Below are positions 27,130 to 36,452 of a DNA stretch of 64,000 nucleotides, one piece after another. Location of the stretch: positions 62,001-126,000 of the forward strand of contig NZ_LGTB01000026.1 in NCBI RefSeq assembly GCF_001238275.1, read 5' to 3'. A model generated the notes under the pieces. The model searched no databases. It saw only the letters and a list, made by a program, of their open reading frames with translations, and had not been told where the DNA came from. The DNA is from Bradyrhizobium viridifuturi. GTDB lineage: Bacteria > Pseudomonadota > Alphaproteobacteria > Rhizobiales > Xanthobacteraceae. The stretch's first letter is position 1; every line of letters begins with the position of its first letter. The position numbers and the translations under genes were made by a program.

Positions 27130-27470
27130 TAAATTGCTTTCGCGAGGAGTCGTGGTGCGAGAGGGCAGTCCGGAATTGGATGCCGCCTTTAGCGCGACCT
27201 TCTCGGCGCCATACCAAGGGAACAGCCGACGCACGGCGCGTTCGAGCGGGCAATCGGCCGAAGGCACCACCGCATCGAGCACAATCAGCCCCGCGAACAC
27301 CCGATCGACAGAAAAAATCTGCTACGACATCTGAATCAGGTAGCCGCCCCCGCAAGCCGCGCCGACGATCACCGCGAGGAGCAAGGCCACCGCGAGGGTT
27401 ACACGGAACCAAGCGATGATGAGGGGCGTAGCGCCGAAAATGACGATGAAGCCGAAATTGCGCTAACCGC
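27130..27470 (-). pseudogene. Fragment of an ABC transporter permease (NitT/TauT/SsuC-like)
   Basis: Read leftward from about 27465: a hydrophobic segment (IIAWFRVTLAVALLLAVIVG) and GYLIQMS, a TAG stop, then QIFSVDRVFAGLIVLD and LFPWYGAEK. That is the C-terminal membrane part of a nitrate/sulfonate-type permease, with one in-frame nonsense codon (at about 27326) and no 5' portion. It ends just ahead of the DUF971 gene, so it was part of that operon. Confidence 0.6.
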
Positions 27471-27569
27471 TCATGCCAGGACTGGCCTCCGCCCGTCCGA
27501 ACAGCGGATTGGTGTCAGTACAGCGATTTATGGTGCCGATCCTGAGCGTCACCTCGTGGCGACACAACA

Positions 27570-28076
27570 TCACAGTACATCTCGAAACGACGCGAACGAC
27601 ATTTCGAACCGTCTTTGGGCCAATAATGCCTTTGCACGGTCGGCCTCCTCAATCGAAATGACGCCTGCTCGAACTGCGAGCAAGAAGATGCCTGGGGTGG
27701 TCAATATGCGGCGTTCGCCCAATCGCTTGATTGCTTCGCGCCGAAAGACCCTCTTTTCGTCACATGCAATATCAATGTTTCGCGCGACGGCCACAGCGAG
27801 TGACGCAGCTTCTCCCTTGCCCATGATCGCGGATAATTCGGCGAACAAGCTGAGACTCTGAAGGTCTTCGAGACGTTCTCGATGTGCCCAGCCGCTCGAA
27901 AAGGCCGCTGTCAAGGCCGCCGCCTGCTCGGGAACGGTGATTTCGGCAACGACCTCCTCAAGCACAAGGAACTCGTACCCATCAATTGATCCAAGCAGGC
28001 GCAGCGCGTCTGAATGGATCAGATTGATCAGCACGTTCGCATCCGTGACAACGATGCGACGCGGGACCGGCGGCAA
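27570..28076 (-). CDS. PIN-domain-like nuclease, probable toxin
   Basis: A 168-residue protein with PIN-type acidic residues: Asp in VVTDANVLINL, Glu in MGKGEAASL, Asp in IACDEKRVFRREA. PIN toxins cleave RNA with a metal ion. The start is a TTG at 28074-28076 that lies 2 bases after the stop of the HTH-M78 gene, with the G-rich end of that gene serving as ribosome site, so the two are coupled. Pairing with an upstream DNA-binding protein is the usual toxin-antitoxin layout. Confidence 0.75.
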   Translation of the reverse strand: MPPVPRRIVVTDANVLINLIHSDALRLLGSIDGYEFLVLEEVVAEITVPEQAAALTAAFSSGWAHRERLEDLQSLSLFAELSAIMGKGEAASLAVAVARNIDIACDEKRVFRREAIKRLGERRILTTPGIFLLAVRAGVISIEEADRAKALLAQRRFEMSFASFRDVL

Positions 28077-28078
28077 TA

Positions 28079-29335
28079 CTACCCCCCAGGAATGGAAACG
28101 CCGGTTGGCTTCTCTCGCTCAATCAATTGAAACTCATCCAGCGAGATAGCCGACTTCGGCTGCTTCAGCACGGCCGCGAAGAGCTCTTCAACCTTCGAAC
28201 GGCTGATCGCTTCACGCTCATAGGCTTCGAGCGCTAAACTCAGGAAGCGATAGTGAAAGCGATATCGCTCTTCATTGTGGGCGGGCTTTGGCAGTCGCAT
28301 CAATCGCTCTAGGTCGCGTCCTCTCCCTTCGCGCTCTTGCGCCAGAAGCACTTGCAGTTCACGGTCTGAAAGGATGTGCAGGTTACGAAGCCGGTACAAC
28401 GCGACGGTCCGACTAACGCCAAAGCGGTGGGCCAACAAGACCACGTCGTGGAGGCGCACGTCCTGAGAGCCCGTTCCACGTGCCTCAATCCCGATCGCAC
28501 TCTCGTCGCCCGTTGGAGTCTCGGCAAACAGGCGTGCCTGTCCGCCCTTTCCCAAGGTCGAAAGGAACTCGCGAACTCCACCCTCCGGCATCAAAAAGTT
28601 TGCAGCGAAAGAATTGGCTCGAACCTCCATGAGTTCGGTATTCTGACTATTTCGGCTAATGGTGCCCTTGACATCCGAGTCGAGAAGCACGTGTGCGTAC
28701 TCGTGAGCAAACGAGAAGGTCCGCCGGAGAATATGCTCTTCGCAGTTCACAGCCACGAACGGACCAATATCAGGATCGAGGAGCGTTAAGCCGGAAACGT
28801 CCTCAGGAAGGCTAACCATCGCCGTCCGCACGCCCTGCGCTTGGAGGAGCTCGTTGATATCTTCAATCGGAGCGTCGCCCATTGCCAGACGACGCCGCTC
28901 CTGTTCGGCCACTGAGCTCCCTTGCCTAATTGCGTCGTAGCGAGAGCGCGGACTGGGAATTCCATAACGGACCATCGACGCCAGGTCACGATTGGCTCCC
29001 ACCAGTTTTTCGAGATGCGTAAGCTCTCGACTGACAGACATGCAGTCGCGAAGCGCATCGGCGGCATTTTCATCAGCTAATGCCTCGGCAAGCCGAAAGG
29101 CAACCAGAGCAGTCTCCTGACGGAAGTCCTCCGAGAAGAACTCGCGAATGTCCCGCCCGTAGAGCCGCGCCAGTTGGTCAAGCTCCAGGCTCCCAACGGC
29201 ACGGTTGCCAAGCTCGATCTGTGCGATCGCCGAGCGCGAAACATCAAGGTGGTCGGCAACTTGGTCTTGGGTAAACGACACGGCTTCGCGGGCGTCCCTT
29301 AGACGCCGTCCTAACTCCTGCTGCGTAAGGGGCAT
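28079..29335 (-). CDS. Xre HTH plus ImmA/IrrE (M78) metallopeptidase-domain protein, probable antitoxin/regulator
   Basis: About 418 residues from ATG 29335, which has GGGAGAG upstream; the frame stays open to 29407 through the hairpin. N-terminal Xre helix-turn-helix (FTQDQVADHLDVSRSAIAQIE) is followed around residues 200-245 by the zinc peptidase motif HExxH as FAHEYAHVLLD, the ImmA/IrrE family. Such proteins repress transcription and may degrade a partner or be released on stress. It directly precedes the PIN gene. Upstream lie a 48-base hairpin stem pair and a GTTCGAA-A-TTCGAAC palindrome that could be its operator. Confidence 0.85.
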   Translation of the reverse strand: MPLTQQELGRRLRDAREAVSFTQDQVADHLDVSRSAIAQIELGNRAVGSLELDQLARLYGRDIREFFSEDFRQETALVAFRLAEALADENAADALRDCMSVSRELTHLEKLVGANRDLASMVRYGIPSPRSRYDAIRQGSSVAEQERRRLAMGDAPIEDINELLQAQGVRTAMVSLPEDVSGLTLLDPDIGPFVAVNCEEHILRRTFSFAHEYAHVLLDSDVKGTISRNSQNTELMEVRANSFAANFLMPEGGVREFLSTLGKGGQARLFAETPTGDESAIGIEARGTGSQDVRLHDVVLLAHRFGVSRTVALYRLRNLHILSDRELQVLLAQEREGRGRDLERLMRLPKPAHNEERYRFHYRFLSLALEAYEREAISRSKVEELFAAVLKQPKSAISLDEFQLIEREKPTGVSIPGG

Positions 29336-29349
29336 GCTCTCTCCCGGTT

Positions 29350-29401
29350 GGCTCCGGCGGAGGATGCTGGGGGATGTCCCCCAGCATCCTCCGCCGGAGC
29401 C
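29350..29401. repeat. Perfect 24-bp inverted repeat in the leader of the HTH-M78 gene
   Basis: A 24-base arm at 29350-29373 (beginning GGCTCCGGCGGAGG) and its exact complement at 29378-29401 are separated by four bases. It ends a few bases before the ribosome site of the HTH-M78 gene. No T-run follows. RNA from this strand would fold into a very stable hairpin next to the start. Confidence 0.85.
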
Positions 29402-29453
29402 GGCCAACTGCCTTTACCCGATTCACACCTATTCGTCAATTTTGACCTAGAAC

Positions 29454-29468
29454 GTTCGAAATTCGAAC
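29454..29468. promoter_or_regulatory. Palindrome GTTCGAA-A-TTCGAAC, probable operator
   Basis: A perfect 7+1+7 palindrome in the A+T-richer stretch between the HTH-M78 gene and the Ubl gene. Size and symmetry suit an Xre-type dimer. The stretch 29402-29704 otherwise holds only putative promoters for the divergent genes. Confidence 0.55.
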
Positions 29469-29704
29469 ATTCCGCTTGAAATTTGTCGTAGCAGCGTTAT
29501 TGTCCTCTCTCAGGTAATAGGCCGATTTTGCGGGAAACTCTGCGGAATACGGGGAGATCGGTCGAACGCCACGTTCCCAAACCCGAACGCGGCTATGCCA
29601 AAAACGGAACCCGAAGTTAGAATTTCGACATCCAAATCCGGCTGATACTGCAATCCGATAACGAAGTTGCCTGCCTGCAGGATCGGCAAGAAAGGCGAAT
29701 TGAT

Positions 29705-29989
29705 ATGGAACAGGAATCCAAACTGGAAATTGTGGTCGCCTACCCGGCTGCGCGGGATGACCTGAAACAGACCGGCGTGAGCCGGGAAGAAACGCTGGCT
29801 CAGCTGAAGGCTCGCGTGCTGATCGCGTTCGAGCTTACGGAGGGGACCGGCCCGGACGGAACGGTTACCACCTACGTCTTCTACCATGAGAAGACCAAGC
29901 TCGAGGATCTCAATCGGACCTTGGGGCAAATCGCTGGCCGAGAGGACATCCTTCGGCTGAAGCTGGCGCAGCAGGTCGTCTATGGCTGA
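29705..29989 (+). CDS. Ubiquitin-like (beta-grasp) protein of a bacterial conjugation-type operon
   Basis: A 94-residue intact protein. The predicted order suits a beta-grasp fold: strands LEIVVAYP and LIAFEL with the helix SREETLAQLKARV between, YVFYHEKTKLEDL as a turn and helix, and final strand ILRLKLAQQVVYG. It ends in a C-terminal glycine, the hallmark of a ubiquitin-like protein ready for adenylation. The start has AAAGG upstream. Its stop overlaps the next start by 8 bases, and that next gene is E2-like, which is the strongest support. Family assignment is by pattern and context. Alternatives: an uncharacterised small protein of similar fold. Confidence 0.62.
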   Translation: MEQESKLEIVVAYPAARDDLKQTGVSREETLAQLKARVLIAFELTEGTGPDGTVTTYVFYHEKTKLEDLNRTLGQIAGREDILRLKLAQQVVYG

Positions 29990-30409
29990 CGAGCCACGCC
30001 GGAAGTCTCTGGCGATCCTGAACTTCGAGGATGATCTAAAGGCCGCGTCCGAGGCACGAGGCGCGGAACGATGGAAATTCGACCGGCGCGGCGATCTCGA
30101 GCTCTGGGTGACCGTCGCGCGGCCGGCAACGAGGCCGATCTCTACATCGCGCGGCTATTCTGGCTGGACTACCCAGGCGAAAAACCACCTTCCGTGAAAT
30201 TCGTAGATCCATCGACAGGGCGGCTCGACATCGCGAAGGCTTGGCCGATGGCTAACGGGTTTCGTCCCGGGAGCTTCGATATTTGCGCCAACTGGACTGC
30301 CGAGGGCTTCGTCACGCATCCCGAATGGGCCACGACCGACAATCGCTGGAACCGCTCAGGCAATATCGTTCTCAGAGTGATGCGCCTTCTTCAGCAAGAG
30401 CTCGACTAG
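29982..30409 (+). pseudogene. E2-like (UBC-fold) ubiquitin-conjugating-type protein with one frameshift
   Basis: Two overlapping frames give one about 141-residue protein if a single base is restored at about 30117-30130: ...LELWVTVAR joined to NEADLYIARLFWLDYPGEKP. The UBC core is visible as YPGEKPPSVKFVDPSTG (strand and PPxVxF), then a Cys in FDICANWTAEG at the expected catalytic place, and a C-terminal helix. Overlap with the Ubl gene shows co-translation. As it stands the frame is broken. The E1 and JAB/peptidase genes expected downstream are missing, and an ISL3 fragment begins at about 30425. Confidence 0.6.
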
Positions 30410-30424
30410 CCGCTATCGACGCCG

Positions 30425-31212
30425 CGTGACCGATCTGCCGCTCTCGGGGGCGGATCGTCCAGCTCTTGGTAATCGCCCGCCGCTTTCGCTGTGGCGCGGT
30501 TCTATGCGGGCGCCAAATCTTCACCGAGCGCTTCGCCGAAGGCGTACTGGCGCCATCGGCGCGACGTACGGCAAGCCTGGACTCCATCGTCCATCACCTC
30601 GGTCTGGCGCTTGGCGGTCGACCTGCAGCAGGCTTTGCAAAGCGGCTGATGCTGCCGGTGAGCAAAGATACGCTTCTTCGGGTAGTTCGGCGCCGTAGCC
30701 GTCGTCCAACTGACCCGCTCAAGGTTATCGGCATTGATGATTGGGCCTGGCGGCGCAATCACCGATACGCCAGCATCATCTGCAACCTGGAAAGGCGCCG
30801 GGTGGTCACCCTGCTGCCGGATCGTGAACCGGCAACTGCCCAAGCGTGGCTCTCTGCTCATCCCACGATCGCAATCGTCGCCCGTGATCGTGGCGGCGGA
30901 TATGGCGAAGCGGCAGCCAAGGCTCTACCGCCTGCAGTACAGGTCGCCGATCGTTGGCATCTGATGGAGAACGCCAGTCGGGCTTTCCTCGACGCCGTAC
31001 GCAAATCGATGCGCCAGATACGCACCGTCACCGGCGCCACCACAATCAATCCCAAGCTGCTCACGGCCGCCGAACGCCTTCAGTATGAGGGTTATCTGCG
31101 CCGCGAGGAGACTAACGCGGCCATCTTAGCACTGTCGAAGAACGGCATACCTATCAAGCAGATTGTGCGTATCGTCGCTTGCAGCATCGCCTGCAGGCCG
31201 CTTAAACTCTAA
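30425..31212 (+). pseudogene. ISL3-family transposase, truncated
   Basis: Recognisable ISL3 DDE transposase: IGIDDWAWRRNHRY (first Asp), RDRGGGYGEAA (second Asp), DRWHLMENASRAF. The zinc-ribbon N-terminus is broken by a frame change near 30470-30500, and the C-terminal third including the catalytic Glu is missing. It lies right behind the E2-like gene and may mark the deletion that removed the rest of that operon. The 31213-31455 stretch holds nothing identified. Confidence 0.82.
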
Positions 31213-31455
31213 CCCCTGATGACTCAGAGCCTCCCTTCGCAAAACGCTGATCAGTCTCAAATCATCTGACGACGGACAATGGCCGGTCCCGTCAATGTTC
31301 GATCGCTTGATGTGCTCGGCCGAAGTACGCCGTACAAGGTCCACCGCTTGAGGCGGCGGCCCGCTCGGTGGCGTCCACGATGTGTAGCGCGCGAACCAGA
31401 AGTCGGTAGAGCAGGAGATCACTGGGTATCACAAAGCGGGCCGTGCGAAAACTGC

Positions 31456-31995
31456 TCATGCACTTGGCATGCCGGTTTTAGCAGCCGCCGTGGGCACCAA
31501 GGGAGGACATTCACCACTTGAAATTCCTCTCAAGTCGCATCTCGCCGGCGCTCCAATAAGAGCCTGGCGTGTTAAATAAGTCGCCGCCAAGCCATTCCAG
31601 GATTTCGCAACACGAAACCAGTTCTCCTTTCGAGCTGGCAATAGTTGTAGCTTCCTTTGCGCCTTGCGCGCAGCCGCAAACCTTCCGTCGCGTTCAGCCT
31701 GTTTCAGAGTCTTGATCAGCAACTCCTCGGTTTGTTTCCATCCGTCGTTTGCAATTCGCCCCTCGGCAAAGTACCCGAAGACGACTCGGAAGGTCAGAGC
31801 ACGACCTGCGGCGGCCCGCGAATCCAACTTTGGTTCAGTCAGCCATCGTTGAAGAGTTTCGAGCTGGTCCGGCGTACCAAGCGTGAGAACGGCACGTTCC
31901 CCGAAGAGCAGGAATGTCGCGAATGCAGCGACCTCCAGTTGCGTATCCAAATCCTGGTCATCCAGCCAACGGGCGATTGCTTCTAATGGAGACAT
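31456..31995 (-). CDS. Hypothetical protein
   Basis: About 179 residues from ATG 31995, chosen for AGGAGAGCC upstream. N-terminal half is acidic and helical (MSPLEAIARWLDDQDLDTQL), middle has basic helices (KQAERDGRFAAARKAQRKL). No membrane segment or known motif. The last 40 residues, from about RQALIGAPARC, have poorer coding character and may be replaced sequence. Function unknown. Confidence 0.5.
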   Translation of the reverse strand: MSPLEAIARWLDDQDLDTQLEVAAFATFLLFGERAVLTLGTPDQLETLQRWLTEPKLDSRAAAGRALTFRVVFGYFAEGRIANDGWKQTEELLIKTLKQAERDGRFAAARKAQRKLQLLPARKENWFRVAKSWNGLAATYLTRQALIGAPARCDLRGISSGECPPLVPTAAAKTGMPSA

Positions 31996-32278
31996 AGTTC
32001 GGCTCTCCTGCCTTTCAGTCCCGGTTCGAGCGTTGCGACCGGCATAAGGTGGTATGTGAGAGCGATTCGGCCCAGAGAACGCCACGCTGGTCAACTACAA
32101 GAACTTGCGGGTTCAAATCCCTATAATTGTCGGACACAATCAAACTACAAATAACCGGAAAAGACCTGATGTTGGCGCTATGACCACCTTGGTTATCGAT
32201 CGCCACTGAAAACGCGGTACCGACTTGGCTACATCGCATGCGTCGGTCGGTTTTGGAACATATAGTCATCATCGGCCG

Positions 32279-32533
32279 ATGAGCACGAAACGGACATGGC
32301 TACGACACACTTGGTATGTTTCCTTTAATCAATCGAAGGGGCCAAATCGATATCCCATTCGAGAAACCAGAACCTTTCCGAGTGAAGCTGACGCAAAGAA
32401 GTTTGCGGGCGAACTTCTGAATAGTCCTCCTGCAAGTTTGACTACGATGTTAGCTGGAACGATAAACCCGTATTATCCAAGACGCGTAATTGGATCGAGC
32501 GACATAGTGCTTTGGATTCGTGGTCGCAACTGA
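32279..32533 (+). CDS. Small conserved-looking hypothetical protein
   Basis: An 84-residue frame (MSTKRTWLRHTWYVSF..., then PIRETRTFPSEADAKKFAGE and ending VLWIRGRN). It resembles small proteins seen in rhizobial genomes whose function is unknown: a basic start, an alternating strand/helix pattern and SEADAKKFA. Coding bias is reasonable despite lower GC. No clear operon partner. Confidence 0.5.
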   Translation: MSTKRTWLRHTWYVSFNQSKGPNRYPIRETRTFPSEADAKKFAGELLNSPPASLTTMLAGTINPYYPRRVIGSSDIVLWIRGRN

Positions 32534-33260
32534 GCCCCATATAGCTGAGCGGGACACGCCGCTGGGAACGGTCGGCGAAAGTACTCATAGAACGCGCCCA
32601 TCACAATGTCGCCGTTGTCGCTTTCGGAAACAAGCGAGCCTGGATATAACCTGGGCGGTGCTGAGAAACGGAGTGCGGTTTACGGATATTAGCCCATGGC
32701 GGCTTAGAAGGCTTGGCGGTCCAGCCAAGTGTCGAGCTGTCGCGGATATTTGCGAGAGTGACGACGAGATGGCCTGTCAATCGAACGGTGCTTCGGAAAC
32801 CTGGTCAAAAAAGATGGCGGCTCAACGCCGGACGTCACGGCGGGACCGCCTCTGCCGCGATCGGCGCCTTGCTGAGTCACGCTAGTTCAAAGAACTTGCG
32901 CCTACCGTGCGCCCACCACGCGCAGGCTCGATGATCGGTCCTGCTTTGCGGTTGGCCTCGTATAGCTTGCTGAACGCGGTATAGGCTCACCCTGCATCAG
33001 TCCGGCGTATAGCGCGACATTTATGGAACGGCCCGCGGGCGCAAGAGCTTTCTCAATCGACTTCACACATGGGAGCGGTGCGGTCATGTATACGGCCTGT
33101 AAAGCGCGGCGCATGACCGCTGGCCTCGATGAAGTCCGCGACACAAGGGGCTAAATCAATCAGACGCGCTTGAAGCGCATTGTCGCACACTCGTGTCGGG
33201 ATTTCGTCCCGTGGGTTCATCGCCTGTTATTGCTCCTTGCCCTCTGCCGGCCCGCGCCGG
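32534..33260. other. No recognisable gene
   Basis: Short frames only. A minus-strand frame at 32902-33144 contains a plausible stretch (MTAPLPCVKSIEKALAPAGR) but no family was recognised. It ends at the IS110 element. Confidence 0.3.
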
Positions 33261-34334
33261 TCAGATCTCTTTGACAACTGCTGTATTCATCGAGCGGCAG
33301 CCGTAGTCGTCGCTAGCGTCTCCCGATGCCGATAAATCCCGCCCCTGTTCAAGAGCGCCCAGGCAATTCGCGCTGTCTTGTTGGCCAGCGCGACCGCTGC
33401 CACCTTGTACGGACGTCTGGCGAGCAGCGCCTTCAACCATGGCCGCGTTCGATCGGCCTTCCGGGCAATTCGCAGGACGGATGTCGCCCCAAGAACGAGG
33501 AGGCTCCGAAGTTCGGGGTTTCCCATCTTCGAGATGCGTCCCATCCGCTCCTTGCCCCCCACTCGAATGCCGTCGCGGCGTCAGTCTCAGCCAGGCAGCA
33601 AAGTGACGAGAGGATTTGAAGCCGCCGGGATCTGGCACCAGCGCCTTGATGGTCGCTGCTGTAATGGCTCCAATGCCGGGGATCGTAGTCAGTCGGCGCA
33701 TGTCCTTGTCGGTCTTTGCCGCAGCAACAATGGCTCGCTCGAGCTTGTCAATCTCGTCCGCCTGAGCCTCGATTTGATCGGCAACTGCCGTCAGGGCGAC
33801 GCGCGCTGCCGTAGGCAAGCGGATATCTGCTACATCCCGTACGATTGCAACCAACGCCTCGACCTTTGTTCGGCCGGCGCCGGCAATGATGCCCAACTCG
33901 GCCAGATGCGAGCGCAGGGCGTTGATCGTCTGCGTTTGCTGTTTGACCAGAGGTGCGCGACTCTTCAGGAACATCATTGCGGCTTTTTGCTCAGCCGTTT
34001 TGATCGGAACGAAGCGCGTGGTCTTGCGAGTCACAGCCTCGCTGATGGCCTCGGCATCCGCCGCATCCGTTTTTCCACGCTTCACAAACGGTTTGACGTA
34101 AGCTGGTGGGATCAGCCGCACTTCATGGCCGAGAGTTGCAATCTCTCGTGCCCAATAATGAGCGCTGCCACAGGCTCCTATTCCCACAAGGCAGGCTGGC
34201 TGCTTCGAGAAGAAATGCAGCACTTCGCTGCGCCGTAGTCTCCGGTTGAACACCGGTGAGCCATCGCCACCCGCGCCGTTAACTTGAATAATGTGCTTCG
34301 CCAAATCCAATCCGATGGTGCTAACCTGTTTCAT
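33261..34334 (-). pseudogene. IS110-family transposase, frameshifted and with a catalytic Glu replaced
   Basis: From ATG 34334: N-terminal DEDD-type domain with GLDLAKHIIQV, then GIGACGSAHYWARE, DAADAEAI, and a C-terminal transposase_20 region LTTIPGIGAITAATIKAL. Two faults are visible. The residue before ACGSAHYW, normally the acidic E of the DEDD set, is Gly. After LTPRRHSSGG the frame shifts near 33555; the rest continues in another frame (GRISKMGNPELRSLLVLGA). IS110 elements lack normal inverted ends; none were looked for with success here. Confidence 0.85.
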
Positions 34335-35182
34335 GGAACGGTCCCTCCTTGTGGCGTTCGAACAACGACCACGTCTTAGCACGATGATGCTGCCGGAGCG
34401 GGCCGTTCCACCGCATCAATCAGGATGAGAGCGAGTCTCACCCTGATCGCCGCCGCGCACCGGCGTAGCCCGCGAGAGTTTGCTCCGGATGAGCGGCGAA
34501 CAGCGGGTTTTGGCCGCCAGGTTCGGCGCGGGCAAATGTCCTTGCGGGCCCTTCGCGGAGGGCTGCGGTCTTGCCCGTAAAGCCAGTCAGATCCGGCATC
34601 TCGCGCTTGACGCTGAACTCGCGTCATGGATGACGAGGATCGGTCCCTATGTCGCCGTTACGCGCCCGGGCCTAGTCTCGAAATGACCGCTGATGTTCTC
34701 GATGTCGAAGGGGCAGCCTATCAAAACCCGGCTTCGAAAGACACTCAATCGTCGCGGCGAGCATCCGACGGCTTTCGGCCAGGACGCGCAGAATTTTGAC
34801 GCCGTCGTTGTCGCGTTCAGCCCGTGTTAGGCTGCTGACATAGTGTTTGCAACTCGACGCTGAGCATCGAGGCTCGCACCAGCGAGGCACACCTTTTCTA
34901 TCGCCATTGAGCATTCACTGCGCAATCTTCGTTGGCACGCCCGTTGCTTATTAGCTCGCAGCTCCGGGAGCTATCAACCTGGCAAAGAGCTTCAGACGTC
35001 AGGCCGATCTGCGCAAGCTCTTTTCGAGGAAGCGAATAAGACCAGCACCATGACCGCTCATCCGTGCCCGGAGAACGCGTTCGCGGCAGCGGGCGGACGC
35101 CAGCCAAGCGCGGTACTTGTCATTAGGCGTGCGGGGCTGCTGCGTGGCCTCGCCAACGCTCACCAGAAGGACAATAACAATC
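34335..35182. other. No recognisable gene; contains one hairpin
   Basis: At 34419-34430 and 34436-34447 an inverted repeat (ATCAGGATGAGA against TCTCACCCTGAT, one mismatch, 5-base loop) occurs, and its right flank TGATCGCCGCCG resembles the long hairpin at 45325-45382. A minus-strand frame at 34672-34914 has some coding character but no recognised family. Confidence 0.4.
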
Positions 35183-35530
35183 ATGGGTTTCTATCAGACG
35201 GAGCCGTTTAAGACGGCAAAAGCCAGCTTCATCTACGGACCTGACGGATTCGGGCTATTTCTGGTCGAGGTTCAGGGTGACGCGCCAAACTTCACTACGG
35301 GAATTACCCTGGTGCGCGACCCGCATTGGGTCGGCGGCCTGAAGATTGACGTGATGGGCTGGACGGGACCGCTCGGTGATGGGTCAACGCCCTACACGGT
35401 TAAGGGCAGCTTCCCCGGCCACTACGTGCCGCAAATCGTCGTGTCCGGCAGCAATAGCACGCGACTGATTCCGGTGAAGGCGATCCCGGCGGAAGAAGCT
35501 GACGACTACGTGCGGCAGTCGGCCAAATGA
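35183..35530 (+). CDS. Hypothetical protein, beta-rich
   Basis: 115 residues from ATG 35183, which has AGAAGGA upstream; a longer frame begins at 35117 without a site. Pattern of beta strands and Gly/Pro turns (YGPDGFGLFLVEVQGD, GWTGPLGDGSTPYTVKG, HYVPQIVVSG). No signal peptide. It lies 49 bases ahead of a broken DUF1842-type gene with the same orientation, so both may have worked together. Function unknown. Confidence 0.55.
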   Translation: MGFYQTEPFKTAKASFIYGPDGFGLFLVEVQGDAPNFTTGITLVRDPHWVGGLKIDVMGWTGPLGDGSTPYTVKGSFPGHYVPQIVVSGSNSTRLIPVKAIPAEEADDYVRQSAK

Positions 35531-35579
35531 TCGCGGCTGATCAGCCGATCAATCCTCTAAAATGGGAAGGGATAGTTCT

Positions 35580-36028
35580 ATGCCGGATACGACAACCAAA
35601 GACCGGGTCGGATTGTTTCATGCCAGCTATCAGATTGGCGAAAGCCGCCCCGGAGGATAATCTTCAAGCTGGATCTGGTCGTCGACACGCCGAACAGGCG
35701 GGTCCAGGGTTTGGGCAGCATCACCCAAGCCGTTAATCCGCCGCTCGATGTCGCCACCTCCCTGCAAGGCAGTTACAGCCAGTTGCCGACGCTCCCGCCG
35801 ACGCCAGCGCTACTTCTAGTACTCCTTACGGGCTACCCGCCGATCCACTGGCCGCACCATGCCGGGCTGGGACCGGTGATTCTGCCCAATGTCGATCTGC
35901 GCATGAGCCTGATCCCGAGCTGGCAATCAGGGATAGCTTCCTACCGTTATCGCAGCGGCCCCGACAGTGATTGGCAGGAGGTCGAGGCTGCGCCGGTCAA
36001 GCTGGTGTCTCCGGCCGTCGCGTCATGA
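35580..36028 (+). pseudogene. DUF1842-type protein with a frameshift
   Basis: Starts ATG 35580 with AAGGGA upstream (MPDTTTKDRVGLFHASYQIG), then shifts frame at about 35655-35662 and continues FKLDLVVDTPNRRVQGLG, ITQAVNPPLDVATSLQGSY, LPNVDLRMSLIPSWQSG and ending VSPAVAS. The combined product matches the DUF1842 pattern. Role unknown in the family. One base restored would give an intact protein. Confidence 0.6.
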
Positions 36029-36240
36029 AACATCAAGGTGGCGGCCGGTAGCGCTCCTGCACGACAATCGACACCGGGCTGCTCGTTCAGATACAGTAAT
36101 AGTCGTCTTTGTGGAGATCCAAGCTCCATGGTCAGTTGCGGTCGAAAAGACAAGGTCGATTCGATGGCGGTGCTGAGCGCGGAGCGGGCGGATGCTTTGG
36201 CGCAGTTCGTCACACGTTCCGGACTGAGATGTGCTTGAGC

Positions 36241-36452
36241 CTATATCGAGAAAAAGTATCGGGCAGTTGAATCAAAACGTCGAGAACGAAGCCATTGTGA
36301 TCGACAGCGCGCCAGAGCCAATGTTGTCCGCCCGCGATCGAGACAACGATCTCCTCCAGATGCCATTTGTCGCTGCGAGCGGGAGCGCGCTGGCGGATGC
36401 GGTCGGAGAACACGTTGCCGAATTTCCGCCCGCCAATGGCGCATGGCTTCAC
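36241..36452 (-). pseudogene. IS6-family transposase fragment
   Basis: About 65 residues of the IS6/IS240 catalytic core: KWHLEEIVVSIAGGQHWLWR with the first catalytic Asp region DHNGFVLDVL. N- and C-terminal parts are missing. Flanks do not show the element's ends. Confidence 0.78.

Noticed and set aside
32110..32140. tRNA-like T-arm (GGGTTCAAATCCC) as a possible tRNA remnant or attachment site
   Set aside because: Stem pairing beyond three bases fails and no acceptor, D-arm or anticodon arm could be built around it.
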